From assembly GCA_021775835.1 (NCBI GenBank), contig JAJFHC010000047.1, forward strand, positions 1 to 23,472: a stretch of DNA of 23,472 nucleotides. Reading direction: 5' to 3'. The stretch is from Hyphomicrobiales bacterium (GTDB lineage: Bacteria; Pseudomonadota; Alphaproteobacteria; Rhizobiales; JAJFHC01). Below, piece by piece: positions 19,501 to 23,472 of the stretch (positions are counted from its first letter, which is position 1; the number at the start of each line of letters is the position of its first letter). The notes beneath the pieces are model-generated. The model was not told the origin of the DNA and ran no database searches. It worked only from the letters and a program-made list of their open reading frames with translations. The position numbers and the translations under genes are program-made.

Positions 19501-22500
19501 GAGACACTGTCGCCACCGGAGACGCTGATCTGCAATTCGCCGGCGACCTTGTTGCCGGTTGCATCGAATTGCTGATAACTGAACAGATTACTCGCGTTGC
19601 GCCAGGCAATGCCGAATCCACCGGTGTCCAGTTCGGTAATGGCCGGATAGAGCTGCTGGCCGGTGAAGTTGGTATTGACCTGAATATTCTCGGCACCGGC
19701 CACAACTGTGCCTGTCGAGTTAAACACCCGGGCAAAGATCCCCCAGTTGTCGCCGTCTTCGTCAAACGACATCCACGCTGTGGCGAAGCCGCCGCCGGTG
19801 AGGCCGGTCACGACCTCGGCAATCTGGCTGGGAATCGAACCTTCGTTGGTGTTGGCGTTGGTTTTCGTCTCGAGGCTAAAGAACGAAACCGCATTGTTGG
19901 CTGACTTGTGGAAGACGTCCTCGTCCGTACCGGCGTTAGTGCCGCTCACGTAGGTCATGACGAAGTCGACGGCGACCCCGGTGTTGGTGTTGCTGCCGAA
20001 CAGCACGGCAACAGACGGATCGGTCTGGTTGTTCGCTACCGTCGAGTTGACCAGGAATTCGGTGCTGACTTCGTTGCCACTGGCATCGAACGTCTGGGCC
20101 AGAATGTCCTTGCCGGCGATGACGTTGCTCGCCTCCCAGGTGATGATGAACCCGCCGGTGCTGAGGCTGGCGATCGCCGGCGCGATATGTGTGCCTGCAG
20201 CGGCAGGGTTTTCAACCTGGATTTCGTTTGTCGTCGCGGCGAACTCGCCGATCGTCCCGGTCGGTCCTGAAATCGAGACTGTCGGTGCATCGGCAACCGG
20301 CGTGACCGTAGCGGTGAACGCCTGGGTGGTGGTGTCCGTGCCATCGAAGACCGCGATCTCGACGTTGTAGACATTGTCGGTGCCCACATCGCCCGGGTTC
20401 TCGAAATCGGGCGCTGCGTTGAAGCTCAGGTTACCCGACGTGTCGATGGAGAACAGGGCGTCGTCGGCGCCGTTGCCGGTGAGCGAGAATGTCGGCGTCG
20501 CCGCATTGTCCACGTCCGTCGAGGTGACCTGCAGCACGGCGGTCGTACCCTCGGAAACGTTCTCGGCATTGGCCGACGTGATCACCGGCGCGTCGTTGAC
20601 GGCCGCTACAGTGATCGTGCTGGTCACGCCTACGCTGTCCACATCGCCATCGTTGACGATTGTTGTCACCGTGCGGGCGGTCGTGTCCGGATTGTCAGAC
20701 GTGTTCTGGTAGGTAACCGTACGCAGGGCCGTCTGGTAATCCGCCAGCGATGCGCTGCCTGAAAGCGTCAGTGTGCCCGAACTTACTTCGAAGCTGCCGG
20801 TGATGCCGTTCTGTGCTGCAACCGCCAGCACATCCTCGCCGCTTGCATAGTTGCCGGTGATCTGGACCGTGGCACTCTCGATGTTGGTGTCGTCCGCATC
20901 GGCAACCGTGATCGTTGCATCAATCGCGGTGGCAATATCGTTCTCGGTGTAGCCCAGTGTTCCGCCCGCCGTAACCACGGCCGCGTCATTGACACCGGCC
21001 ACGGTGATGGTCGCTGTTGCGATATTGCTGTCGTCGTCCCCGTCATTGACCACAACCGTGACAATCCGGTTGGTTGTATCGGGATTGTCGCTGGTGTTGT
21101 CGTAGAGAACACTCTCCAGAGCACCCTCGTAGTCGGTGATCGACGCCGACCCCGTCAGAACCAGTTCACCGGTGGTGGCGTTATACGTTCCAGCCGTGAT
21201 GCCGGCAGGCAGCCCGCTTGCAGAAAGGCTCTCCGCCGCACCGTCCGGCCGGTTGGTCAGCGTGATGGTGGCCGACTCGATATTGGCGTCGTCGAATTCG
21301 GAAATATCAAGATCAGACCCAACACTGTCGCCGATGGTGACCCCGCCGCCGTCTTCGGTAAACGCATTGTTGAACCCGGTGCCGGTCGACCCGCTGCTGT
21401 TGTTGGCATCGAGGTCGAGTGTCGGCGCATCGTTGACAGGCGTGATCGTGATGGTCGAGGCAATCGACAGGGCCGTCGTGTTTTCATTGGCACCGGCCGC
21501 CCCGCCCGAGTCCACCACCTCGGTGATCGTGGCAACCCGCGTTGCGTTCACGGCCGTCGGGTCGTCGTTGAAGTTCGCATAGGTGATGCCGTCGATCAGC
21601 GACTGGAGCGCTGTTGCCGTCAGGGCACCGCCGGAGAATACGACGGTCGCCGTCGAACCCGTGACGCTCACCAGGAAACCGAGGCTGCCGGCGCTGGGCA
21701 CCGTGTTGGTGTTGGTATCGGTCAGGGAGAATTCCAGGCCGTTGACCGTGAACCGGTCGTCTGCCGTGCCGGAGATGTTCGTGACGGTCAGGGTGAACCC
21801 CGTAAACGTCTGTGCGCTTTCGATTGTCGAGGCCGCCGTCGACGAGAACAGCGCTGTCGCCGAACCGTCTTCGGTAAAGGTCGGATTGGCCCCCGTCGCC
21901 GTCAGGGTCGGCGCGTCGTCTACACCGGTGATTGAGACTAAGGCAGTGAGGTCCGACTCTTCCGTGAAGCCCGCATCCGCAACCGTAATGCTGATCGACC
22001 TGAGCGCCGTCGACGGGTCCAGTGTGTTTGTGTTTTCGTAAGTCAGCGCTCGCAACAGCGACTGGATGGCGTCAGGGGTTGCGTTGGCATTGAGGTTGAT
22101 GAGGAAATCGTTTCCTGTCCCGATGGCATTGGCCAGCGTACCCACGATCGCGCCGTCAACCGTCACGTCGGAGTTCGCTGTCGTGCCGCTGAGCCCCACG
22201 CTGCCACTGGTGTTGACGGAGAGAAGGTCCTCCGTAACAACGGCACTAAGGACCACCACATTCAGCGTGCCGCCGCCGTAATTGGGCGTGTCGACGTCCG
22301 TGAATACCGCAAGGGTGCCCTGGTCGATGACCTGCGCGCCGTCTCCTTCGGTGTAGGACAGGGTGTCGGAGTCGAGGTTGAAGGTCTCCGGACCATCATT
22401 GACGCCGGCCACGGTGACGGTCACGCCGGCTGCAGTAGACGTCCCGCCATCACCGTCGTTGAGGGTGACCTGCACCGAACGCGCGCCGGTCGTCGGGTTG

Positions 22501-23472
22501 TCTGTATCTGAGTTTTCGTAGGTAAGAGCCTGGATCAGAGTCTGAACGGACGCCGGCGTGGCGTTTCCATTGAGATTGACGATGAACTCGTTGCCGGCGG
22601 CGATCGAGTTCACAAGTGTGCCGATAACCGTACCGCCGACCGACACATTGGAGCCGGCGGCCGTTCCCGCAAGGCTGACGGACCCCGCCGTATTAACCGA
22701 AATGATGTCCTCGGCCGGGTCTCCGCCGGACGCCACCCGCGCAGTCAGAGTACCGCCGTCGAAGTCCGCGCTGTCCACATCGGCAACTGCCGCCGCCGTG
22801 CCCTGATCGAGTGTCTGGGCACCGTCGCCTTCATCATAGGCAAGGCTGTCGCCGTTGACGTTGGCGATCGTCGGAACATCGTTGGCCGCCGCCACCGTCA
22901 CCGTGCTGGTGACACTTGCGCTGTCGACATCGCCGTCATTGATGATGGTCGTGACCGTGCGGGCCGTCGTGTCCGGATTGTCGGATGTGTTCTGGTACGT
23001 AACCGACCGCAAGGCCGCCTGGTAGTTGGCCAGTGTTGAAGTACCGGTGAGCGTCAGCGTGCCGGTCGCTGCCACAAAACTGCCGGTGATGCCGTTCTGG
23101 GTGGCAATGCCAAGAACATCCTCACCGTTCACATAGTTGCCGGTGATCTCAACCGTGGCGCTCTCGATGTTGGTATCGTCCACATCGGCAACGGTGATCG
23201 TGGAGTCGATCGCCGTCGCGGCATCGTTCTCGGTGTAACCAAGCGTGCCACCCGCCGTTGCCTCCGGTGCATCATTGACCGGTGTCACTGTGATGTTGAC
23301 GCCGGACGCGACTTCAAGCGCGCCACCGGAACCGGTGTTGCCGCCGTCGTTGGTGGTGAGAGTCAGATTGGCCGTGCCGTTGAAGTTGGTCGTCGGCGTG
23401 AACGTCACGTTGGACGCAAGCGTCGCGTTAATCTCGGCGACAGTACCGACCACCGTCACACTCGCCGTGCCG
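6756..23472 (-). CDS. Giant RTX/FG-GAP/cadherin-like surface or secreted protein (N-terminus outside window)
   Basis: A single frame stays open from the right edge to the TAG at 6758-6756, over 5,570 codons. No true start is visible: the edge cuts an Ig-like repeat. From N to C it holds Ig/cadherin-like repeats (23472-20284), two modules of seven 'GGF-x-W' repeats plus two Ig-like domains (20283-16480), further Ig-like domains, seven FG-GAP-2-like repeats (15640-14505), a VCBS domain, three modules of seven FG-GAP repeats plus an RTX/beta domain (13715-7533), and an EF-hand-like C-terminal domain with an acidic tail. It is rich in Asp, Gly, Thr and Val, poor in Lys, and I see no cysteine, all usual for calcium-stabilised extracellular proteins. 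RTX nonapeptides and a Lys/Arg-free C-terminus suggest type I secretion. The role is probably adhesion, aggregation or matrix formation, but ligand and secretion partners are not visible. Confidence 0.92.
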   Translation of the reverse strand, partial: GTASVTVVGTVAEINATLASNVTFTPTTNFNGTANLTLTTNDGGNTGSGGALEVASGVNITVTPVNDAPEATAGGTLGYTENDAATAIDSTITVADVDDTNIESATVEITGNYVNGEDVLGIATQNGITGSFVAATGTLTLTGTSTLANYQAALRSVTYQNTSDNPDTTARTVTTIINDGDVDSASVTSTVTVAAANDVPTIANVNGDSLAYDEGDGAQTLDQGTAAAVADVDSADFDGGTLTARVASGGDPAEDIISVNTAGSVSLAGTAAGSNVSVGGTVIGTLVNSIAAGNEFIVNLNGNATPASVQTLIQALTYENSDTDNPTTGARSVQVTLNDGDGGTSTAAGVTVTVAGVNDGPETFNLDSDTLSYTEGDGAQVIDQGTLAVFTDVDTPNYGGGTLNVVVLSAVVTEDLLSVNTSGSVGLSGTTANSDVTVDGAIVGTLANAIGTGNDFLINLNANATPDAIQSLLRALTYENTNTLDPSTALRSISITVADAGFTEESDLTALVSITGVDDAPTLTATGANPTFTEDGSATALFSSTAASTIESAQTFTGFTLTVTNISGTADDRFTVNGLEFSLTDTNTNTVPSAGSLGFLVSVTGSTATVVFSGGALTATALQSLIDGITYANFNDDPTAVNATRVATITEVVDSGGAAGANENTTALSIASTITITPVNDAPTLDLDANNSSGSTGTGFNNAFTEDGGGVTIGDSVGSDLDISEFDDANIESATITLTNRPDGAAESLSASGLPAGITAGTYNATTGELVLTGSASITDYEGALESVLYDNTSDNPDTTNRIVTVVVNDGDDDSNIATATITVAGVNDAAVVTAGGTLGYTENDIATAIDATITVADADDTNIESATVQITGNYASGEDVLAVAAQNGITGSFEVSSGTLTLSGSASLADYQTALRTVTYQNTSDNPDTTARTVTTIVNDGDVDSVGVTSTITVAAVNDAPVITSANAENVSEGTTAVLQVTSTDVDNAATPTFSLTGNGADDALFSIDTSGNLSFNAAPDFENPGDVGTDNVYNVEIAVFDGTDTTTQAFTATVTPVADAPTVSISGPTGTIGEFAATTNEIQVENPAAAGTHIAPAIASLSTGGFIITWEASNVIAGKDILAQTFDASGNEVSTEFLVNSTVANNQTDPSVAVLFGSNTNTGVAVDFVMTYVSGTNAGTDEDVFHKSANNAVSFFSLETKTNANTNEGSIPSQIAEVVTGLTGGGFATAWMSFDEDGDNWGIFARVFNSTGTVVAGAENIQVNTNFTGQQLYPAITELDTGGFGIAWRNASNLFSYQQFDATGNKVAGELQISVSGGDSVSINQLTNGNMLAVWQTGTNVEAAIFQNGGALIKSEFLVNTATTSSVVSEPSATVLADGGFFIVWTANDASGSGVYGQQFNAAGTTVGSTILINQSTTGTQETDRFSGGEVVTQLSDGSLAITWTTGSDVFVRLFAPFSGLPENTPFDIDVSSALTDADGSETLAVTLTGLPSGFIVTQGANTATSDGTTPVDVTGFDLANLVITPAKNFDGNLTINAVATSTETANSDTASTTSANLDLVIADGNDIPVITAPGAQTVNEDAPLVLSGISVADVDAGSADITVTLSVISGTLTVNSLVAGGLVAGDIGTNGTSSVVLTGTLTEINNTLADANGLSYQGNSNFSGADQLTVLVNDQGNTGGSAQTETATLDITVTPVADAPTASVSTPGASNVAFAPIGSDIAVETFAGGAQSSSKIASLDNGGYVITWTSNGQISTLDVFAQVFDASGAKVGGEIQVNTNTGQIQHEPTVTAINGGFVVGWQDQLNSGSASADLFFQRYDNAGTPLGANVEFANSAIQEDFPAFDTTSTGGFVAVWHEIGGTGTATGQNYIKTFDANGVATSGDVTINVNIASNPTNPAVTALAGGGFAAVFNNSSSKIVYQQFNSSLGKVGGEIELTTTFSFKSTITELGIGNLLVVWEDNTGLDGASGGILGTIVQLNGTTVKAPFVINTTTAGTQAAPSVTALADGGFFVVWNDGNSTDVFGQRFNASGTKVDGEITINNVTSGSQITDKASGSEVVTQLDDGAIVVTWTSGGSNVFSRILTNDLEIAENTPFNLNVAAALTDSDGSETLGVTVSGLPSGFIVTDGSNSATSDGTNPVDVSAFTLANLTVTPTLGFEGNLTITTTATSTETANSDAASTTSQNLDLTIVDGNDAPVVTVPVARETDEDTPIAVPPIFIADVDAGSADISVTLSVTSGTLTVSSTVPGGLTAGEIATNGTASVVLTGTLNAINNTFDNASGLTYQGNQDFNGEDTLTVVANDLGNTGGPAQSTTQTVTITVNAVNDAAETAAGTGTGAEDVASITVTLSGSDVDGSVASFRIISLPADGTLFSDAGLTNQLSANSTVAAAGNAASVFFVPNADFNGTPTFTYASIDNDGLEDASAATATINVTPVNDNPTLTGLDAPTFLENTVNAAPQIIDAAVVFEDLDSADLDTGTLTVSGFVNGEDTIAINNEGTGAGQISVDGTNVRFANTIIGTFTGGSGANDLVVTFNADATPTAADALIQNLTYANSSDTPTASRTLTITVTDGDGGTVAANSVVTVTPESDNTAPIAVADDNSGDAVSEAGINTSASLAQTFAGAAADDRLGDSIDIDGNNVIVGAPNADVAGSLDAGQARLFDATTGNLLQVFNDPAPGGSDLFGTSVAISGSNVLIGAMLDTVGGINDAGAAFLFNTAGTLLATLNAPTPAANELFGRSVAIDGNNALVGASISAGTGEAHLYNATNGNFIRTFTDPTPTTGGAFGSSVSISGNLVLIGVPGDDLSGTNVGQAHLFDTNGTFLRTFDDPTITTSDGFGSSVAVDGNFVLIGASNDDTSGSNVGEAYLFDATTGNLLQTFDNPSPVAGDNFGLSVALDGDNVLISTIRDTTNGANAGEAYRFSASTGELLNTITDPTPNAQDFFGSSVAVDGDNVVVGANGGDVGGSGAGEAHLFDLSTIGSVFAGDPTATGNVLTNDTDVDAGDTKTVVGVAAGDVSGSEQSGNVASAVVGTFGTLTIAATGGYTYTLNNADADTQALAAGEAASDVFTYTLQDTDGAKSTTTVTIAITGTNDNPTLTGLDAATFLENTVNAAPQIIDAAVVFEDLDSADLDTGRLTVSGFVNGEDTIAINNEGTGAGQISVDGTNVRFANTIIGTFTGGSGANDLVVTFNAAATPAAVDALLQNLTYANSSDTPTASRTLAITVTDGDGGTVAANSVVTVTPEGDVTDIDLTSLSAAQGFVIRGDEATDQAGYSVSSAGDINGDGFDDVIVGTPFGDDGGSPYSGEAYVVFGSGGTFGTDVSGRQVIDLTSLTAAEGFIIEGHVVQDRAGRSVSSAGDVNGDGFDDLIVGAPYGDDGGTDAGEAYVVFGSSGTFGTDVSGRQVIDVASLSATEGFIIQGDVTLDNAGASVSSAGDINGDGFDDLIVGAFKGDNGGSYAGEAYVVFGSGGTFGTNVSGRQVIDLTSLSGPEGFTIQGDVTFDYAGGSVSSAGDVNGDGFEDLIIGARNGDDGGNSAGEAYVVFGSGGALGTRDLTSLTTSQGFIIQGDLAGDVAGTSVSSAGDVNGDGFDDLIVGAKYGDDGGANAGEAYVVFGSGGTFGTTVGSRQVIDVASLSVTQGFIVQGDFDGDQAGISVSSAGDINGDGFDDLIVGAKYGDDGGGNAGEAYVLFGSGGTFGTTVGARQVIDLTTLSAPEGFIIQGDLANDQAGFSVSEAGDVNDDGFDDLIVGARFAGAGEGAGYVLFGGAFDRGNTPVTTTGTGGADILLGGLGDDTLTGNGGADVIRSGAGDDILGVSDASFARIDGGTGTDTLRIDGSGVNLDLTTVLPSIISDIETIDLTGSGNNSLTLNQSDIFDITTEREGGVAILKVTGNAGDQVTLADSFWTNIGQITDGGIIFDRYAKGIAELRVQDGVSVSVPNDIDLTTLTAAQGFIVQGDVAGDEAGFSVSEAGDVNGDGFEDLIVGALRGDDGGVDAGEAYVLFGSGGTFGATVGARQVIDLTTLSVSQGFVVQGDVAGDFAGYSVSAAGDVNGDGFDDLIVGAKYGDDGGGNAGETYVLFGSSGTFGTTVGARQVIDLTTLTATQGFIIQGDVAGDQTGTSVSEAGDVNGDGFDDLIVGARLGADGGLNAGEAYVLFGSSDTFGATMGARQVIDLTSLTAAQGFIIQGDAAGDQAGRSVSEAGDVNGDGFDDLIVGAPAGDDGGGTAGEAYVLFGSSGTFGAAVGARQVIDLTSLTAAQGFIIQGDGASDEAGRSVSTAGDVNGDGFDDLIVGAYVGDDGGSNAGEAYVVFGSGGTFGATVGARQVIDLTTLSGSQGFIIQGDTAGDQAGFSVSAAGDVNGDGFEDLIVGARDGDDGGGNAGEAYVLFGSGGTFGTTVGARQVIDLTTLSASQGFIIQGDLANDRAGRSVSSAGDVNGDGFDDLIVGAGGGDDGGGGAGEAYVLFGGAFGAGNTPITTNGDGNANILLGGLGDDTLTGNGGTDVIRSGAGDDILGVSDVNFARIDGGTGDDTLRVDGSGVNLDLTSILPAIISDIETIDLTGSGNNSLTLNQSDVFDITTERSGGTAVLSVTGNAGDQVTFAETGWFNVGQIVVNTVTFDRFTNGNAEVRVEDGVTAVVPATSVIELSALNGTNGFVLNGVNLGDENGRSVSSAGDVNGDGFDDVIIGAPKGDPNGDSQAGEAYVVFGKAGGFGASVELSALNGTDGFVLNGIDADDITGRSVSSAGDFNGDGFADIVLAAYNADVPNSNAGETYVVFGKASGFAATFDLSTVAGSGAFGVTFIGSDVNDQSGRAVSSAGDVNGDGFDDIIIGVGGGDGGNPGSGESYVVFGKASGFTTTLTSLNGTDGFRINGIDNNDGSGFSVSSAGDINGDGFDDVIVGAIDGDGVGNVVAAAGEASIVFGKASGFSFNFNLSGLNGSDGFTVIGNGGSDQVGVSISSAGDINGDGFDDIAVVAPGGGTSNAGEVYVIFGTTVAFTASFDPSTLNGTNGFTINAIAGSGARAVSSAGDFNGDGFDDLIIGTYTTANGSGESYVVFGQAATVAGGSFDLSSLDGVNGFKLNGIDASDNSGASVSSAGDVNGDGFDDLIIGARYADANGNNSGESYIVFGSAFNGASAAVNTTGMAVADVLIGGRGDDTLVGNGGADVLRGGAGDDLVAVSDSSFVRIDGGTGADTLRFDGTSTSLNLSTTKPGIITGIETIDLTGGGSSTLSVDQLSVFDITTERSGGVAILNVLGTGPTDNVTFTDAGWTSAGQVVVDTVTFNRYVNGNAEVRIQDGVNSNVAGDPLVVDLGDDGFAFAGAVDFDLDADGTAETLTSWAGPEDGLLVIDLDGSGVIEDGSEVVSPWLGDGGHFDSLDALLSLDSNQDGIFDATDLDFDNLQVWIDADSDARTDEGELSSFAQQGIASVDLGAALADYVIGDTQVYAEGEVTLANGETRNFVEVGLAQASQTVGLDGLLDFDGVGSNLDLSQQFDDAFGRITNDPVSTDPAQGQVAENSNSANDETGTDGAAGGAVLQEIVYGGTDVNQLLGVDDNTVASDVL
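7533..8041 (-). repeat. RTX-containing beta domain 3
   Basis: It contains the best RTX series in the window: GGRGDDTLV, GNGGADVLR, GGAGDDLVA and GGTGADTLR. These are followed by IITGIETIDLTGGGSSTLSV, VFDITTE and EVRIQDGVNSNV. It is more diverged from domains 1 and 2 than they are from each other, in step with array 6. Confidence 0.82.
8042..9522 (-). repeat. Seven-repeat FG-GAP array 6 (divergent subtype)
   Basis: Seven repeats built on LNGTNGFVLNG, GRSVSSAGD, NGDGFDDVIIGA and GEAYVVFGKASGF. The calcium loops lie near 9410, 9190, 8970, 8765, 8545, 8345 and 8140. This array differs from 4 and 5 in its N-terminal strand (LNG-type rather than IQGD-type) and in its FGKASGF turn, but has the same count. 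The sixth unit is shortened (INAIAGSGARAVSSAGD). Confidence 0.87.
9523..10034 (-). repeat. RTX-containing beta domain 2
   Basis: Same layout as domain 1: GGLGDDTLT, GNGGTDVIR, SGAGDDILG and GGTGDDTLR motifs, then IISDIETIDLTGSGNNSL, DVFDITTE and a C-terminal EVRVEDGVTAVVP. The high identity with domain 1 (NNSLTLNQSD is present in both) supports tandem duplication of the propeller-plus-RTX unit. Confidence 0.82.
10035..11633 (-). repeat. Seven-repeat FG-GAP array 5
   Basis: Seven very similar repeats of ~230 bp with calcium loops near 11515, 11290, 11055, 10825, 10590, 10360 and 10130. Each carries GDVNGDGF(D/E)DLIVGA and VGARQVIDLT. Neighbouring repeats are more alike at the DNA level than those in array 6, which suggests recent homogenisation. 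All seven keep the DVNGDGF motif, so all calcium sites look intact. Confidence 0.88.
11634..12135 (-). repeat. RTX-containing beta domain 1
   Basis: The domain begins with RTX-type nonapeptides (GGLGDDTLT, GNGGADVIR, SGAGDDILG and, after a spacer, GGTGTDTLR), which bind calcium and fold as a parallel beta-roll. A non-RTX part follows: IISDIETIDLTGSGNNSLTL, DIFDITTE, VTGNAGDQVTL and ELRVQDGVSVSV. The whole unit recurs after arrays 5 and 6. Confidence 0.82.
12136..13715 (-). repeat. Seven-repeat FG-GAP array 4
   Basis: Seven FG-GAP repeats of about 76 residues (~228 bp). Each has a QGFIIQGD-type strand, AGxSVSSAGD, the calcium-loop sequence NGDGFDDLIVGA, then GEAYVVFGSGGTFGT. The calcium-loop codons lie near 13585, 13350, 13115, 12890, 12680, 12450 and 12230. 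FG-GAP repeats fold as blades of integrin-alpha-type seven-bladed propellers, with calcium bound in the DxNGDGxxD loops. The fifth unit is preceded by a 7-residue contraction, and the seventh has NDDGFDD in place of NGDGFDD. Confidence 0.88.
13729..14180 (-). repeat. 452-bp direct repeat, downstream copy
   Basis: Second copy of the repeat at 15700-16151, encoding the domain TLTGLDAATFLENTV through the VTPEGD linker. It follows the VCBS domain, so array 3 and the VCBS domain sit between two near-identical copies in the same orientation and the same reading frame. Confidence 0.85.
14176..14490 (-). other. VCBS domain
   Basis: A classical VCBS repeat with NVLTNDTDVDAGDTKTV at its start, GTFGTLTIAATGGYTYTL in the middle and ASDVFTYTLQDTDGAKSTTT followed by IAITGTNDNP at the end. 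It is about 100 residues, as usual for the family (Vibrio, Colwellia, Bradyrhizobium, Shewanella). VCBS repeats are seen in large adhesins exported by type I secretion. Confidence 0.85.
14505..15640 (-). repeat. Seven-repeat array 3 (FG-GAP-2-like, probable beta-propeller)
   Basis: Seven repeats of about 50 residues with the pattern FGSSVAVDGNFVLIGAS, a short loop, then GEAYLFDATTGNLLQTF and a DP-T/S-P turn. The cores are LGDSIDIDG, FGTSVAISG, FGRSVAIDG, FGSSVSISG, FGSSVAVDG, FGLSVALDG and FGSSVAVDG. The sequence resembles the FG-GAP-2 type found in integrin-like propellers, but without the DxNGDG calcium loop of arrays 4-6. Confidence 0.78.
15655..16479 (-). repeat. Two Ig/cadherin-like domains before array 3
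   Basis: The first domain (to ~16150) has GAEDVASITVTLSGSDVDG and NADFNGTPTFTY, a familiar bacterial cadherin/Ig pattern, and ends VTPVNDNP. The second starts TLTGLDAPTFLENTV and contains VFEDLDSADLDTG and LTYANSSDTPTASRTL. That second domain is almost the same as the one at 13712-14175. Confidence 0.7.
15700..16151 (-). repeat. 452-bp direct repeat, upstream copy (with respect to the - strand gene)
   Basis: This stretch aligns without gaps to 13729-14180, offset exactly 1971 bp. By eye I count about 25 mismatches in 452, and only two within the ~225 bp that match 13921-14145. It encodes the TLTGLDAPTFLENTV domain and its C-terminal linker. Confidence 0.85.
16480..17194 (-). repeat. Two Ig-like domains, module 2
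   Basis: Counterpart of the pair at 18363-19080: NTPFNLNVAAALTDSDGSE and VDGNDAP in the first domain, then TDEDTPIAV, ADVDAGSADISVTLSV and NDLGNTGG in the second. Order and spacing match module 1, so the propeller array and its two Ig domains were copied as one unit of about 1.9 kb. Confidence 0.7.
17195..18361 (-). repeat. Seven-repeat array 2 (same type as array 1)
   Basis: Seven repeats with cores GGYVITW, GGFVVGW, GGFVAVW, GGFAAVF, GNLLVVW, GGFFVVW and DGAIVVTW, each followed by segments like VFAQVFDASGAKVGGEIQVN. Irregular features of array 1 recur here in the same places: a shortened fifth repeat with 'GN-LLVVW' and a seventh beginning GSEVVTQL. The two arrays therefore descend from one seven-repeat ancestor rather than from independent growth. 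Confidence 0.75.
18363..19080 (-). repeat. Two Ig-like domains, module 1
   Basis: The first domain starts NTPFDIDVSSALTDADGSE and ends IADGNDIP (to ~18760). The second has VNEDAPLVLSGISVADVD, VVLTGTLTEINNTL and NDQGNTGG and ends VTPVADAP. The same two-domain pair recurs at 16480-17194 after array 2. Confidence 0.7.
19081..20283 (-). repeat. Seven-repeat array 1 ('GGF-x-W ... FDASG' type, probable beta-propeller)
   Basis: Seven degenerate repeats with the pattern IASLSTGGFIITW, then a variable loop, then ILAQTFDASGNEV and a strand like STEFLVN. Repeat cores include GGFIITW, VDFVMTY, GGFATAW, GGFGIAW, GNMLAVW, GGFFIVW and DGSLAITW. The last repeat ends at VRLF, just before LPENTPF, which begins the next domain. 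Such units are common in secreted RTX-type proteins. A seven-bladed propeller fold is inferred from strand pattern and count. Confidence 0.75.
20284..23472 (-). repeat. N-terminal Ig/cadherin-like repeats of the giant protein
   Basis: About eight domains of 100-160 residues, each ending in a linker such as PVNDAP, AANDVP or GVDDAP. The approximate boundaries between them fall at 23267, 22876, 22395, 21915, 21430, 20990 and 20592. The second and seventh are close relatives: both have TLGYTEND, then NIESATV and ITGNY, then YQNTSDNPDTTARTVTTI. The third and fourth form another pair (EGDGAQ, LTYEN). The eighth is a more classical cadherin-type domain with VSEGTTAVLQVTSTDVD and PDFENPGD. These beta-sandwich repeats typically act as calcium-rigidified stalks in bacterial adhesins. 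The rightmost one is cut by the window edge. Confidence 0.8.

Overview
The window is GC-rich bacterial DNA and most resembles an alphaproteobacterium, perhaps a marine or surface-associated one. That guess rests on base composition, the tight PqqD/HprK-related operon, and the giant RTX/FG-GAP surface-protein style. There is no rRNA or tRNA to confirm it.

Layout. The left 4.35 kb is read on the + strand: the last 25 codons of a TPR-like protein (1-78), a short intergenic gap, then four tightly packed genes: a PqqD-family peptide chaperone, an S24/S26 signal-peptidase-like protein, an HPr kinase-related P-loop protein, and a 755-residue glycosyltransferase with two GT-B units. The first three overlap at their stop and start codons and the fourth follows after 10 nt, so this looks like one operon of the 'HPr-rel-A' type joined to a tandem glycosyltransferase. 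No peptide substrate is obvious in the window.

The remaining 19 kb is read on the - strand and converges on the operon at about 4.38 kb. A SulP (SLC26-like) transporter with STAS and cyclic-nucleotide-binding domains lies at 4407-6635. Upstream of it is the end of one enormous reading frame (6756-23472). It covers over 5,570 codons without a stop and is still open at the right edge, so its N-terminus is missing.

The giant protein is the main feature. From N to C it contains: (1) eight or so Ig/cadherin-like repeats with 'NDAP'-type linkers; (2) two copies of a ~1.9 kb module, each made of seven 'GGF-x-W ... FDASG' repeats and two Ig-like domains; (3) two more Ig-like domains; (4) seven FG-GAP-2-like repeats followed by a VCBS domain, this segment being bracketed by a 452-bp direct repeat; (5) three copies of a ~2.0-2.1 kb module, each made of seven FG-GAP repeats and an RTX-containing beta domain; (6) a C-terminal EF-hand-like calcium domain and an acidic tail. 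There are thus six repeat arrays of three sequence types, and each has exactly seven units, as expected of seven-bladed beta-propellers (42 blades). I see no cysteine in it. It is most likely a calcium-stabilised, secreted or cell-surface adhesin exported by a type I system, but no secretion genes are in the window.

Functional linkage between the left operon, the transporter and the giant protein is not shown by the sequence. They are simply neighbours.
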